Shown in pieces: positions 34,973-48,736 of a stretch of 64,000 nucleotides of DNA. A program made the position numbers and the translations under genes. Location of the stretch: contig OY288241.1 of assembly GCA_958450325.1 (NCBI GenBank), positions 45,087,978 to 45,151,977 on the forward strand, given 5' to 3'. Position 1 is the stretch's first letter, and each line of letters opens with the position of its first letter. The notes below the pieces were generated by a model that was not told where the DNA came from, did no database searches, and saw only the letters and a program-made list of their open reading frames with translations. The DNA comes from Agrostemma githago (taxonomy: Eukaryota > Streptophyta > Magnoliopsida > Caryophyllales > Caryophyllaceae).

Positions 34973-36379
34973 CTTTGGGATGGATCTTTGTCCCTGGACT
35001 TTCTTCGAGACAGTTTCCGACTATCTGTGGACTATTCTTTAAGACGGATCTTTGTCTCTGGACATTCTTCGAGACAGTTTCCGACAATCTCTGGACTGTT
35101 CTTTGGGATGGGTCTTTGTCCCTGGACTTTCTTCGAGACAGTTTCCGACTATCTCTGGACTATTCTTTGGGATGGATCTTTGTCCCTGGACTTTCTTCGA
35201 GACAGTTTCCGACTATCTCCGGACTGTTATTTGGGACGGATCTTTGTCCTTGGACTTTTATCGAGACAGTTTTGGACTATCTCTGGACTATTATTTGGGA
35301 CGGATCTGTGTCCCTGGACTTTCTTCGTCACAGTTTCCCACTATCTCTGGACTGTTCTTTGGGACAGATCTTTGTCCCGGAACTTTCTTTGAGACAATTG
35401 CCCACTTTCTCTTTACTGTTCTTTGTGACGGATCTTTGTCCCTGGACTTTCTTCGAGATAGTTTCCGACTATCTCTGGACTGTTATTTGTGACGGATCTT
35501 TGTCCCTGGATTTTTTGGAGATAGTTTCCGACTATCTCTGGACTTTTATTTGGGACGGATCTCTGTCCTTGGACTTACTTCGAGACAATTGCCGACTATC
35601 TCTGGACTGTTATTTGAGACGGATCTCTATCCCTGGATTTTCTTCAAGACAGTTGCCGACTATCTCTGGACTCTTCTTTGGGACGGATCTTTGTCCCTGG
35701 AATTTCTTCGAGATAGTTTTCGACTATCTATGGACTATTCTTTGGGATGGATCTTTGTCCATGGACATTCATCTATATTGTTTTCGACTATCTCTGGAAG
35801 ATTCTTTGAGACGGATATTTGCCCCTGGACTTTCTTCGAGATAGTTGTCGACAATCTCTGCAGTGTCATTTGGGACGGATCTTTGTCCCTGGACTTTCTT
35901 CCAGATAGTTTATGACTATCTCTGGACTGTTAATTGGGAGGGATCTTTGTCCCTGGACTTTCTTCGAGATAGTTTCCGACTATCTCTGGACTGTTATTTG
36001 GGACGGATCTTTGTCCCTGGACTATATTTTATACAGTTGGAAACTATCTCTGGAATATTCTTTGGGACGGATCTTTGTCCCTGGACTTTCTTCGAGACTG
36101 TTTCCGACTATCTCTAGACTATTTTTTGGGACGGATCTTTGTCCCTGGACATTCTTCGAGACAGTTTCTGAGAATCTTTGGACTGTTCTTTGGGACAGAT
36201 CTTTGTCCCTGGACTTTCTTGGAGATAGTTTCCAACTATCTCTGGACTATTCTTTGGGACGGATCTTTGTCCCTGGACTTTCTTGGAGATAGTTTCCGAC
36301 TATCTCTAGACTGTTATTTGGGACGGATCTTTGCCCCTGGACTTTCTTCTATATAGTTGGCGACTATCTCGGGACTATT
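34973..36379 (+). repeat. HOR copy, haplotype B2 (1,407 bp)
   Basis: All B markers. It keeps CTCCGGACTG and TTTACTGTTC, like B1, where B3 and B4 have CTCCGAACTG and TTTATTGTTC. Confidence 0.94.
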
Positions 36380-37786
36380 CTTTGGGATGGATCTTTGTCC
36401 CTGGACTTTCTTCGAGACAGTTTCCGAATATCTGTGGACTATTCTTTAAGACGGATCTTTGTCTCTGGACATTCTTCGAGACAGTTTCCGACAATCTCTG
36501 GACAGTTCCTTGGGATGGGTCTTTGTCCCTGGACTTTCTTCGAGACAGTTTCTGACTATCTCTGGACTATTCTTTGGGACGGATCTTTGTCCCTGGACTT
36601 TCTTCGAGATAGTTTCCGACTATCTCCGGACTGTTATTTGGGACGGATCTTTGTCCTTGGACTTTTATCGAGACAGTTTTCGACTATCTCTGGACTATTA
36701 TTTGGGACGGATCTTTGTCCCTGGACTTTCTTCGTCACAGTTTCCCACTATCTCTGGACTGTTCTTTGGGACAGATCTTTGTCCCGGAACTTTCTTTGAG
36801 ACAGTTGCCGACTTTCTCTTTACTGGTCTTTGGGATGGATCTTTGTCCCTGGACTTTCTTCGAGATAGTTTCCGACTATCTCTGGACTGTTATTTGTGAC
36901 GGATCTTTGTCCCTGGATTTTTTGGAGATAGTTTCCGACTATCTCTGGACTTTTATTTGGGACGGATCTCTGTCCTTGGACTTACTTCAAGACAATTGCC
37001 GACTATCTCTGGACTGTTATTTGAAACGGATCTCTATCCCTGGATTTTCTTCAAGACAGTTGCCGACTATCTCTGGGCTCTTCTTTGGGACGGATCTTTG
37101 TCCCTGGAATTTCTTCGAGATAGTTTTCGACTATCTCTGGACTATTCTTTGGGATGGATCTTTGTCCATGGACATTCATCTATATTGTTTTCGACTATCT
37201 CTGGAAGATTCTTTGAGACGGATATTTGCCCCTGGACTTTCTTCGAGATAGTTGTCGACAATCTCTGCAGTGTCATTTGGGACGGATCTTTGTTCCTGGA
37301 CTTTCTTCCAGATAGTTTATGACTATCTCTGGACTGTTAATTGGGAGGGATCTTTGTCCCTGGACTTTCTTCGAGATAGTTTCCGACTATCTCTGGACTG
37401 TTATTTGGGACGGATCTTTGTCCCTGGACTATCTTTTATACAGTTGGAAACTATCTCTGGAATATTCTTTGGGACGGATCTTTGTCCCTGGACTTTCTTC
37501 GAGACTGTTTCCGACTATCTCAAGACTATTTTTTGGGACGGATCTTTGTCCCTGGACATTCTTCGAGACAGTTTCTGAGAATCTTTGGACTGTTCTTTGG
37601 GACAGATCTTTGTCCCTGGACTTTCTTGGAGATAGTTTCCAACTATCTCTGGACTATTCTTTGGGACGGATCTTTGTCCCTGGACTCTCTTGGAGATAGT
37701 TTCCGACTATCTCTAGACTGTTATTTGGGACAGATCTTTGCCCCTGGACTTTCTTCTATATAGTTGGCGACTATCTCGGGACTATT
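36380..37786 (+). repeat. HOR copy, haplotype A3 (1,407 bp)
   Basis: A markers plus CCGAATATCTGTGG in M1, GTTTCTGACTATC in M3 and CTTCAAGACAATTGCC in M10. These three are also in A4, 4,221 bp (three units) downstream. M18 has TATCTCAAGAC. Confidence 0.94.
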
Positions 37787-39193
37787 CTTTGGGATGGATC
37801 TTTGTCCCTGGACTTTCTTCGAGACAGTTTCCGACTATCTGTGGACTATTCTTTAAGACGGATCTTTGTCTCTGGACATTCTTCGAGACAGTTTCCGACA
37901 ATCTATGGACTGTTCTTTGGGATGGGTCTTTGTCCCTGGACTTTCTTCGAGACAGTTTCCGACTATCTCTGGACTATTCTTTGGGATGGATCTTTGTCCC
38001 TGGACTTTCTTCGAGACAGTTTCCGACTATCTCCGAACTGTTATTTGGGACGGATCTTTGTCCTTGGACTTTTATCGAGACAGTTTTGGACTATCTCTGG
38101 ACTATTATTTGGGACGGATCTGTGTCCCTGGACTTTCTTCGTCACAGTTTCCCACTATCTCTGGACTGTTCTTTGGGACAGATCTTTGTCCCGGAACTTT
38201 CTTTGAGACAATTGCCCACTTTCTCTTTATTGTTCTTTGTGACGGATCTTTGTCCCTGGACTTTCTTCGAGATAGTTTCCGACTATCTCTGGACTGTTAT
38301 TTGTGACGGATCTTTGTCCCTGGATTTTTTGGAGATAGTTTCCGACTATCTCTGGACTTTTATTTGGGACGGATCTCTGTCCTTGGACTTACTTCGAGAC
38401 AATTGCCGACTATCTCTGGACTGTTATTTGAGACGGATCTCTATCCCTGGATTTTCTTCAAGACAGTTGCCGACTATCTCTGGACTCTTCTTTGGGACGG
38501 ATCTTTGTCCCTGGAATTTCTTCGAGATAGTTTTCGACTATCTATGGACTATTCTTTGGGATGGATCTTTGTCCATGGACATTCATCTATATTGTTTTCG
38601 ACTATCTCTGGAAGATTCTTTGAGACGGATATTTGCCCCTGGACTTTCTTCGAGATAGTTGTCGACAATCTCTGCAGTGTCATTTGGGACGGATCTTTGT
38701 CCCTGGACTTTCTTCCAGATAGTTTATGACTATCTCTGGACTGTTAATTGGGAGGGATCTTTGTCCCTGGACTTTCTTCGAGATAGTTTCCGACTATCTC
38801 TGGACTGTTATTTGGGACGGATCTTTGTCCCTGGACTATATTTTATACAGTTGGAAACTATCTCTGGAATATTCTTTGGGACGGATCTTTGTCCCTGGAC
38901 TTTCTTCGAGACTGTTTCCGACTATCTCTAGACTATTTTTTGGGACGGATCTTTGTCCCTGGACATTCTTCGAGACAGTTTCTGAGAATCTTTGGACTGT
39001 TCTTTGGGACAGATCTTTGTCCCTGGACTTTCTTGGAGATAGTTTCCAACTATCTCTGGACTATTCTTTGGGACGGATCTTTGTCCCTGGACTTTCTTGG
39101 AGATAGTTTCCGACTATCTCTAGACTGTTATTTGGGACGGATCTTTGCCCCTGGACTTTCTTCTATATAGTTGGCGACTATCTCGGGACTATT
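37787..39193 (+). repeat. HOR copy, haplotype B3 (1,407 bp)
   Basis: B markers plus CTATGGACTGTTC in M2, CTCCGAACTG in M4 and TTTATTGTTC in M7. Essentially identical to B4 wherever I compared them. Confidence 0.94.
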
Positions 39194-40600
39194 CTTTGGG
39201 ATGGATCTTTGTCCCTGGACTTTCTTCGAGACAGTTTCCGACTATCTGTGGACTATTCTTTAAGACGGATCTTTGTCTCTGGACATTCTTCGAGACAGTT
39301 TCCGACAATCTATGGACTGTTCTTTGGGATGGGTCTTTGTCCCTGGACTTTCTTCGAGACAGTTTCCGACTATCTCTGGACTATTCTTTGGGATGGATCT
39401 TTGTCCCTGGACTTTCTTCGAGACAGTTTCCGACTATCTCCGAACTGTTATTTGGGACGGATCTTTGTCCTTGGACTTTTATCGAGACAGTTTTGGACTA
39501 TCTCTGGACTATTATTTGGGACGGATCTGTGTCCCTGGACTTTCTTCGTCACAGTTTCCCACTATCTCTGGACTGTTCTTTGGGACAGATCTTTGTCCCG
39601 GAACTTTCTTTGAGACAATTGCCCACTTTCTCTTTATTGTTCTTTGTGACGGATCTTTGTCCCTGGACTTTCTTCGAGATAGTTTCCGACTATCTCTGGA
39701 CTGTTATTTGTGACGGATCTTTGTCCCTGGATTTTTTGGAGATAGTTTCCGACTATCTCTGGACTTTTATTTGGGACGGATCTCTGTCCTTGGACTTACT
39801 TCGAGACAATTGCCGACTATCTCTGGACTGTTATTTGAGACGGATCTCTATCCCTGGATTTTCTTCAAGACAGTTGCCGACTATCTCTGGACTCTTCTTT
39901 GGGACGGATCTTTGTCCCTGGAATTTCTTCGAGATAGTTTTCGACTATCTATGGACTATTCTTTGGGATGGATCTTTGTCCATGGACATTCATCTATATT
40001 GTTTTCGACTATCTCTGGAAGATTCTTTGAGACGGATATTTGCCCCTGGACTTTCTTCGAGATAGTTGTCGACAATCTCTGCAGTGTCATTTGGGACGGA
40101 TCTTTGTCCCTGGACTTTCTTCCAGATAGTTTATGACTATCTCTGGACTGTTAATTGGGAGGGATCTTTGTCCCTGGACTTTCTTCGAGATAGTTTCCGA
40201 CTATCTCTGGACTGTTATTTGGGACGGATCTTTGTCCCTGGACTATATTTTATACAGTTGGAAACTATCTCTGGAATATTCTTTGGGACGGATCTTTGTC
40301 CCTGGACTTTCTTCGAGACTGTTTCCGACTATCTCTAGACTATTTTTTGGGACGGATCTTTGTCCCTGGACATTCTTCGAGACAGTTTCTGAGAATCTTT
40401 GGACTGTTCTTTGGGACAGATCTTTGTCCCTGGACTTTCTTGGAGATAGTTTCCAACTATCTCTGGACTATTCTTTGGGACGGATCTTTGTCCCTGGACT
40501 TTCTTGGAGATAGTTTCCGACTATCTCTAGACTGTTATTTGGGACGGATCTTTGCCCCTGGACTTTCTTCTATATAGTTGGCGACTATCTCGGGACTATT
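39194..40600 (+). repeat. HOR copy, haplotype B4 (1,407 bp)
   Basis: Adjacent near-identical partner of B3. It breaks the A/B alternation, which suggests a single-unit duplication or an exchange out of phase with the AB dimer. Confidence 0.94.
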
Positions 40601-42007
40601 CTTTGGGATGGATCTTTGTCCCTGGACTTTCTTCGAGACAGTTTCCGAATATCTGTGGACTATTCTTTAAGACGGATCTTTGTCTCTGGACATTCTTCGA
40701 GACAGTTTCCGACAATCTCTGGACAGTTCCTTGGGATGGGTCTTTGTCCCTGGACTTTCTTCGAGACAGTTTCTGACTATCTCTGGACTATTCTTTGGGA
40801 CGGATCTTTGTCCCTGGACTTTCTTCGAGATAGTTTCCGACTATCTCCGGACTGTTATTTGGGACGGATCTTTGTCCTTGGACTTTTATCGAGACAGTTT
40901 TCGACTATCTCTGGACTATTATTTGGGACGGATCTTTGTCCCTGGACTTTCTTCGTCACAGTTTCCCACTATCTCTGGACTGTTCTTTGGGACAGATCTT
41001 TGTCCCGGAACTTTCTTTGAGACAGTTGCCGACTTTCTCTTTACTGGTCTTTGGGATGGATCTTTGTCCCTGGACTTTCTTCGAGATAGTTTCCGACTAT
41101 CTCTGGACTGTTATTTGTGACGGATCTTTGTCCCTGGATTTTTTGGAGATAGTTTCCGACTATCTCTGGACTTTTATTTGGGACGGATCTCTGTCCTTGG
41201 ACTTACTTCAAGACAATTGCCGACTATCTCTGGACTGTTATTTGAAACGGATCTCTATCCCTGGATTTTCTTCAAGACAGTTGCCGACTATCTCTGGGCT
41301 CTTCTTTGGGACGGATCTTTGTCCCTGGAATTTCTTCGAGATAGTTTTCGACTATCTCTGGACTATTCTTTGGGATGGATCTTTGTCCATGGACATTCAT
41401 CTATATTGTTTTCGACTATCTCTGGAAGATTCTTTGAGACGGATATTTGCCCCTGGACTTTCTTCGAGATAGTTGTCGACAATCTCTGCAGTGTCATTTG
41501 GGACGGATCTTTGTTCCTGGACTTTCTTCCAGATAGTTTATGACTATCTCTGGACTGTTAATTGGGAGGGATCTTTGTCCCTGGACTTTCTTCGAGATAG
41601 TTTCCGACTATCTCTGGACTGTTATTTGGGACGGATCTTTGTCCCTGGACTATCTTTTATACAGTTGGAAACTATCTCTGGAATATTCTTTGGGACGGAT
41701 CTTTGTCCCTGGACTTTCTTCGAGACTGTTTCCGACTATCTCTAGACTATTTTTTGGGACGGATCTTTGTCCCTGGACATTCTTCGAGACAGTTTCTGAG
41801 AATCTTTGGACTGTTCTTTGGGACAGATCTTTGTCCCTGGACTTTCTTGGAGATAGTTTCCAACTATCTCTGGACTATTCTTTGGGACGGATCTTTGTCC
41901 CTGGACTTTCTTGGAGATAGTTTCCGACTATCTCTAGACTGTTATTTGGGACGGATCTTTGCCCCTGGACTTTCTTCTATATAGTTGGCGACTATCTCGG
42001 GACTATT
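40601..42007 (+). repeat. HOR copy, haplotype A4 (1,407 bp, mosaic right end)
   Basis: Left part matches A3 including its private variants. Its M21 and M22 lack the A markers: GGACTTTCTTGG and GGGACGGATCTTTGCCC replace GGACTCTCTTGG and GGGACAGATC. The unit therefore looks recombinant. Confidence 0.93.
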
Positions 42008-43414
42008 CTTTGGGATGGATCTTTGTCCCTGGACTTTCTTCGAGACAGTTTCCGACTATCTGTGGACTATTCTTTAAGACGGATCTTTGTCTCTGGACAT
42101 TCTTCGAGACAGTTTCCGACAATCTCTGGACAGTTCTTTGGGATGGGTCTTTGTCCCTGGACTTTCTTCGAGACAGTTTCCGACTATCTCTGGACTATTC
42201 TTTGGGACGGATCTTTGTCCCTGGACTTTCTTCGAGATAGTTTCTGACTATCTCCGGACTGTTATTTGGGACGGATCTTTGTCCTTGGACTTTTATCGAG
42301 ACAGTTTTCGACTATCTCTGGACTATTATTTGGGACGGATCTTTGTCCCTGGAATTTCTTCGTCACAGTTTCCCACTATCTCTGGACTGTTCTTTGGGAC
42401 AGATCTTTGTCCCGGAACTTTCTTTGAGATAGTTGCCAACTTTCTCTTTACTGGTCTTTGGGACGGATCTTTGTCCCTGGTCTTTCTTCGAGATAGTTTC
42501 CGACTATCTCTGGACTGTTATTTGTGACGGATCTTTGTCCCTGGATTTTTTGGAGATAGTTTCCGACTATCTCTGGACTTTTATTTGGGACGGATCTCTG
42601 TCCTTGGACTTACTTCGAGACAATTGCCGACTATCTCTGGACTGTTATTTGAAACGGATCTCTATCCCTGGATTTTCTTCAAGACAGTTGCCGACTATCT
42701 CTGGGCTCTTCTTTGGGACGGATCTTTGTCCCTGGAATTTCTTCGAGATAGTTTTCGACTATCTCTGGACTATTCTTTGGGATGGATCTTTGTCCATGGA
42801 CATTCATCTATATTGTTTTCGACTATCTCTGGAAGATTCTTTGAGACGGATATTTGCCCCTGGACTTTCTTCGAGATAGTTGTCGACAATATCTGCAGTG
42901 TCATTTGGGACGGATCTTTGTTCCTGGACTTTCTTCCAGATAGTTTATGACTATCTCTGGACTGTTAATTGGGAGGGATCTTTGTCCCTGGACTTTCTTC
43001 GAGATAGTTTCCGACTATCTCTGGACTGTTATTTGGGACGGATCTTTGTCCCTGGACTATCTTTTATACAGTTGGAAACTATCTCTGGAATATTCTTTGG
43101 GACGGATCTTTGTCCCTGGACTTTCTTCGAGACTGTTTCCGACTATCTCTAGACTATTTTTTGGGACGGATCTTTGTACCTAGACATTCTTCGAGACAGT
43201 TTCTGAGAATCTTTGGACTGTTCTTTGGGACAGATCTTTGTGCCTGGACTTTCTTGGAGATAGTTTCCAACTATCTCTGGACTATTCTTTAGGACGGATC
43301 TTTGTCCCTGGACTTTCTTGGAGATAGTTTCCGACTATCTCTAGACTGTTATTTGGGACGGATCTTTGCCCCTGGATTTTCTTCTATATAGTTGGCGACT
43401 ATCTCGGGACTATT
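42008..43414 (+). repeat. HOR copy, haplotype A5 (1,407 bp)
   Basis: A markers in the left half, with extra changes: GAGATAGTTGCCAAC in M7, CCCTGGTCTTTC in M8 and CAATATCTGCAG in M14. Last exact-length copy before the disordered right flank. Confidence 0.93.
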
Positions 43415-44757
43415 CTTTGGGATGGATCTTTGTCCCTGGACTTTCTTCGAGACGGTTTCCGACTATCTGTGGACTATTCTTTAAGACGGATCTTTGTCTC
43501 TGGACATTCTTCGAGACAGTTTCCGACAATCTCTGGACTGTTCTTTGGGATGGGTCTTTGTCCCTGGACTTTCTTCGAGACAGTTTCCGACAATCTCTGG
43601 ACTATTCTTTGGGATGGATCTTTGTCCCTGGACTTTCTTCGAGACAGTTTCCGACTATCTCCGGACTGTTATTTGGGACGGATCTTTGTCCTTGGACTTT
43701 TATCGAGACAGTTTTCGACTATCTCTGGACTATTATTTGGGACGGATCTTTGTCCCCGGACTTTCTTCGTCACAGTTTCCCACTATCTCTGGACTGTTCT
43801 TTGGGACAGATCTTTGTCCCGGAACTTTCTTTGAGACAGTTGCCGACTTTCTCTTTACTGTTCTTTGGGACGGATCTTTGTCCCTGGACTTTCTTCGAGA
43901 TAGTTTCCGACTATCTATGGACTGTTATTTGTGACGGATCTTTGTCCCTGTATTCTTTGGAGATAGTTTCCGACTATCTCTGGACTTTTATTTGGGACGG
44001 ATCTCTGTCCTTGGACTTACTTCGAGACTATTGCCGACTATCTCTGGACAGTTATTTGAGACGGATCTCTATCCCTGGATTTTCTTCAAGACAGTTGCCG
44101 ACTATCTCGGGACTCTTCTTTGGGACGGATCTTTGTCCCTGGAATTTCTTCGAGATAGTTTTCGACTATCTCTGGACTATTCTTTGGGATGGATCTTTGT
44201 CCATGGACATTCATCTATATTGTTTTCGACTATCTCTGGAAGATTCTTTGAGACGGATATTTGCCCCTGGACTTTCTTCGAGATAGTTGTCGACAATCTC
44301 TGCAGTGTCATTTGGGACGGATCTTTGTCCCTGGACTTTCTTCCAGATAGTTTATGACTATCTCTGGACTGTTAATTGGGAGGGATCTTTGTCCCTGGAC
44401 TTTCTTCGAGATAGTTTCCGACTATCTCTGGAATGTTATTTGGGACGGATCTTTGTCCCTGGACTATCTTTTATGCAGTTGGAAACTATCTCTGGAATAT
44501 TCTTTGGGACGGATCTTTGTCCCTGGACATTCTTTGAGACAGTTTCTGAGAATCTTTGGACTTTTTTTTGGGACAGATCTTTGTCCCAGGACTTTCTTGG
44601 AGATAGTTTCCAACTATCTCTGGACTATTCTTTGGGACGGATCTTTGTCCCTTGACTTTCTTGGAGATAGTTTCCGACTGTCTCTAGACCGGTATTTGGG
44701 ACGGATCTTTGCCCCTGGACTTTCTTCTATATAGTTGGCGACTATATCAGGACTATT
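43415..44757 (+). repeat. HOR copy with one monomer lost (1,343 bp)
   Basis: M1-M17 in order. M18 is missing, so M17 is followed directly by an M19-type monomer (CCTGGACATTCTTTGAGAC near 44521). A T run in GGACTTTTTTTTGGG near 44571 is also unusual. Its monomers M20-M22 carry TCTAGACCGG and the M22 variant TATATCAGGAC. Confidence 0.9.
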
Positions 44758-46356
44758 CTCTGGGATGGATCTTTGTCCCTGGACTTTCTTCGAGACAGTT
44801 TCCGACTATCTCCGGACCATTCTTTAAGACGGATCTTTGTCTCTAGACATTCTTTGAGACAGTTTCCAACAATCTATGGACTGTTCTTTGGGATGGGTCT
44901 TTGTCTCTGGACTTTCTTCTAGACAGTTTCCGACTATCTCTGGACTATTCTTTGGGACGGATCTTTGTCCCTGGACTTTCTTGGAGATAGTTTCCGACTG
45001 TCTCTAGACCGTTATTTGGGACGGATCTTTGCCCCTGGACTTTCTTCTATATAGTTGGCGACTATATCAGGACTATTCTCTGGGATGGATCTTTGTCCCT
45101 AGACTTTCTTCGAGATAGTTTCCGACTATCTCCGGACCATTCTTTAAGACGGATCTTTGTCTCTAGACTTTCTTCGAGACAGTTTCCGACTATCTCCGGA
45201 CAGTTATTTGGGACGGATCTTTGTCCTTGGACTTTTATCGAGACAGTTTTCGACTATCTCTGGATTTTTATTTGGAACAGATCTTTGTCCCTGGACTTTC
45301 TTCGTCACAGTTTCCTACTATCTCTGGACTGTTCTTTTGGACGGATCTTTGTCCCTAGGCTTTCTTTGAGATAGTTTCCGACTATCTCTGGACTGTTCTT
45401 TTGGACAGATCTTTGTCCCGGAACATTCTTTGAGACAGTTGCCGACTTTCTCTTGACTGTTCTTTGGGACGGATCTTTGTCCCTGAAGTTTCTTTGAGAT
45501 AGTTTCCGACTATCTCTGGACTGTTCTTTGTGACGGATCTTTGTCCCTCGATTTTTTGGAGATAGTTTCCGATTATGTCTGGACTGTTATTTGGGACGGA
45601 TCTTTGCTCCTAGACTTTCTTTGAGGCAGTTTCCAACTATCTCTAGACTTTTATTTGGGACAGATCTCTGTCCTTGGACTTACTTCGAGACAATTGCCGA
45701 CTATCTCTGGACTGTTATTTGAGACGGATCTCTATCCCTGGATTTTCCTCAAGACTGTTGCCGACTATCTCTGGTCTCTTCTTTGGGACGGATCTTTGTC
45801 CCTGGAATTTCTTCGAGATAGTTTTCGACTATCTCTGGACTATTCTTTGGGACGGATATTTGTCCATGGACATTCATCTATATTGTTTCCGACTATCTCT
45901 GGACTATTCTTTGAGACGGATATTTGCCCCTGGACTTTCTTCGAGATTGTTGTCGACAATCTCTGCAGTGTTATTTGGGACGGATCTTTGTCCCTGGACT
46001 ATCTTTTATACAATTGGAAACTATCTCTGGAATATTCTTTGGGACGGATCTTTGTCCCTGGACTTTCTTCGAGACTGTTTCCGACTATCTCTAGACTATT
46101 TTTTGGGACGGATCTTTGTCCCTGGACATTCTTCGAGACAGTTTCTGAGAATCTTTGGACTGTTCTTTGGGATAGGTCTTTGTCCCTGGACTTTCTTGGA
46201 GATAGTTTCCAACTATCTCTGGACTATTCTTTGGGACGGATCTTTGTCCCTGGACTTTCTTGGAGATAGTTTCCGACTATCTCTAGACTGTTATTTGGGA
46301 CAGATCTTTGCCCCTGGACTTTCTTCTATATAGTTGGCGACTATCTCGGGACTATT
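44758..46356 (+). repeat. Rearranged HOR segment (1,599 bp, about 25 monomers)
   Basis: The variant M1 CTCTGGGATGG occurs twice, at 44758 and 45078, 320 bp (five monomers) apart, so a five-monomer block was duplicated. Further on, monomers not seen in the 22-mer appear (GGATTTTTATTTGGAAC, TTTTGGACAGATC, CTTTGAGGCAG near 45620). From about 45650 the order returns to M10-M22, with M14-M16 reduced. Confidence 0.85.
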
Positions 46357-47521
46357 CTTTGGGATGGATCTTTGTCCCTGGACTTTCTTCGAGACAGTTT
46401 CTTCGAGATAGTTTCCGACTATCTCCGGACTGTTATTTGGGACGGATCTTTGTCCTTGGACTTTTATCGAGACAGTTTTCGACTATCTCTGGACTATTAT
46501 TTGGGACGGATCTTTGTCCCTGGACTTTCTTCGTCACAGTTTCCCACTATCTCAGGACTGTTCTTTGGGACAGATCTTTGTCCCGGAACTTTCTTTGAGA
46601 CAGTTGCCGACTTTCTCTTTACTGTTCTTTGGGACGGATCTTTGTCCCTGGACTTTCTTCGAGATAGTTTCCGACTATCTCTGGACTGTTATTTGTGACG
46701 GATCTTTGTCCCTGGATTTTTTGGAGATAGTTTCCGACTATCTCTGTACTTTTATTTGGGACGGATCTCTGTCCTTGGACTTACTTCGAGACAATTGCCG
46801 ACTATCTCTGGACTGTTATTTGAGACGGATCTCTATCCCTGGATTTTCTTCAAGACAGTTGCCGACTATCTCTGGACTCTTCTTTGGGACGGATCTTTGT
46901 CCCTGGAATTTCTTCGAGATAGTTTTCGACTATCTCTGGACTATTCTTTGGGATGGATCTTTGTCCATGGAGATTCATCTATATTGTTTTCGACTATCTC
47001 TGGAAGATTCTTTGAGACGGATATTTGCCCCTGGACTTTCTTCGAGATAGTTGTCGACAATCTCTGCAGTGTCATTTGGGACGGATCTTTGTCCCTGGAC
47101 TTTCTTCCAGATAGTTTATGACTATCTCTGGACTGTTAATTGGGAGGGATCTTTCTCCCTGGACTTTCTTTGAGATAGTTTCCAACTATCTCTGGACTGT
47201 TATTTGGGACGGATCTTTGTCCCTGGACTATCTTTTATACAGTTGGAAACTATCTCTGAAATATTCTTTGGGACGGATCTTTGTCCCTGGACATTCTTTG
47301 AGACAGTTTCTGAGAATCTTTGGACCGTTCTTTGGGACAGATCTTTGTCCCTGGACTTTCTTGGAGATAGTTTCCAACTATCTCTGGACTATTCTTTGGG
47401 ACGGATCTTTGTCCCTGGACTTTCTTGGAGATAGTTTCCGACTGTCTCTAGACCGTTATTTGGGACGGATCTTTGCCCCTGGACTTTCTTCTATATAGTT
47501 GGCGACTTTATCAGGACTATT
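46357..47521 (+). repeat. HOR copy with a 178-bp out-of-register deletion (1,165 bp)
   Basis: M1 is joined to M4 inside the shared CTTCGAGA motif, giving a 78-bp monomer with a 14-bp repeat (CTTCGAGACAGTTT at 46387-46400, CTTCGAGATAGTTT at 46401-46414). M18 is also missing, as in 43415-44757. 1,407 minus 64 minus 178 equals the observed length. Confidence 0.9.
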
Positions 47522-48736
47522 CTCTGGGATGGATCTTTGTCCCTGGACTTTCTTCGAGACAGTTTCCGACTATCTCCGGACCATTCTTTAAGACGGATCT
47601 TTGTCTCTAGACATTCTTTGAGACAGTTTCCAACAATCTATGGACTGTTCTTTGGGATGGGTCTTTGTCTCTGAACTTTCTTCGAGACAGTTTCCGACTA
47701 TCTCTGGACTATTCTTTGGGATGGATCTTTGTCCCTGGACTTTCTTCGACACAGTTTCCGACTATCTCCGGACTGTTATTTGGGACGGATCTTTGTCCTT
47801 GGACTTTTATCGAGACAGTTTTCGACTATCTCTGGATTTTTATTTGGAACGGATCTTTGTTCCTGGACTTTCTTCGTCACAGTTTCCCACTATCTCTGGA
47901 CTGTTCTTTTGGACGGATCTTTGTCCCTAGGCTTTCTTTGAGATAGTTTCCGACTATCTCTGGAGTGTTCTTTTGGACAGATCTTTGTCCCGGAACATTC
48001 TTTGAGACAGTTGCCGACTTTCTCTTGACTGTTCTTTGGGACGGATCTTTGTCCCTGAACTTTCTTTGAGATAGTTTCCGACTATCTCTGGACTGTTCTT
48101 TGTGACGGATCTTTGTCCCTCGATTTTTTGGAGATAGTTTCCGATTATCTCTGGACTGTTATTTGGGACGGATCTTTGTTCCTAGACTTTCTTTGAGGCA
48201 GTTTCCAACTATCTCTAGACTTTTATTTGGGACAGATCTCTGTCCTTGGACTTACTTCGAGACAATTGCCGACTATCTCTGGACTGTTATTTGAGACGGA
48301 TCTCTATCCCTGGATTTTCTTCAAGACAGTTGCCGACTATCTCTAGTCTCTTCTTTGGGACGGATCTTTGTCCCTGGAATTTCTTAGAGATAGTTTTCGA
48401 CTATCTCTGGACTATTCTTTGGGACGGATATTTGCCCCTGGACTTTCTTCGAGACTGTTTCCGACTATCTCTAGACTATTTTTTGGGACGGATCTTTGTC
48501 CCTGGACATTCTTCGAGACAGTTTCTGAGAATCTTTGGACTGTTCTTTGGGACAGATCTTTGTCCCTGGACTTTCTTGGAGATAGTTTCCAACTATCTCT
48601 GGACTATTCTTTGGGACGGATCTTTGTCCCTGGACTTTCTTGGAGATAGTTTCCGACTATCTCTAGACTTTTATTTGGGACAGATCTTTGCCCCTGGACT
48701 TTCTTCTATATAGTTGGCGACTATCTCGGGACTATT
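47522..48736 (+). repeat. Rearranged HOR segment (1,215 bp)
   Basis: Shares CTCTGGGATGG, CCAACAATCTATGG and GGATTTTTATTTGGAAC with 44758-46356, so the two are copies of one variant unit. Here the run goes from M11-type monomers straight to M18-M22 near 48430, with M13-M17 missing. Confidence 0.85.
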
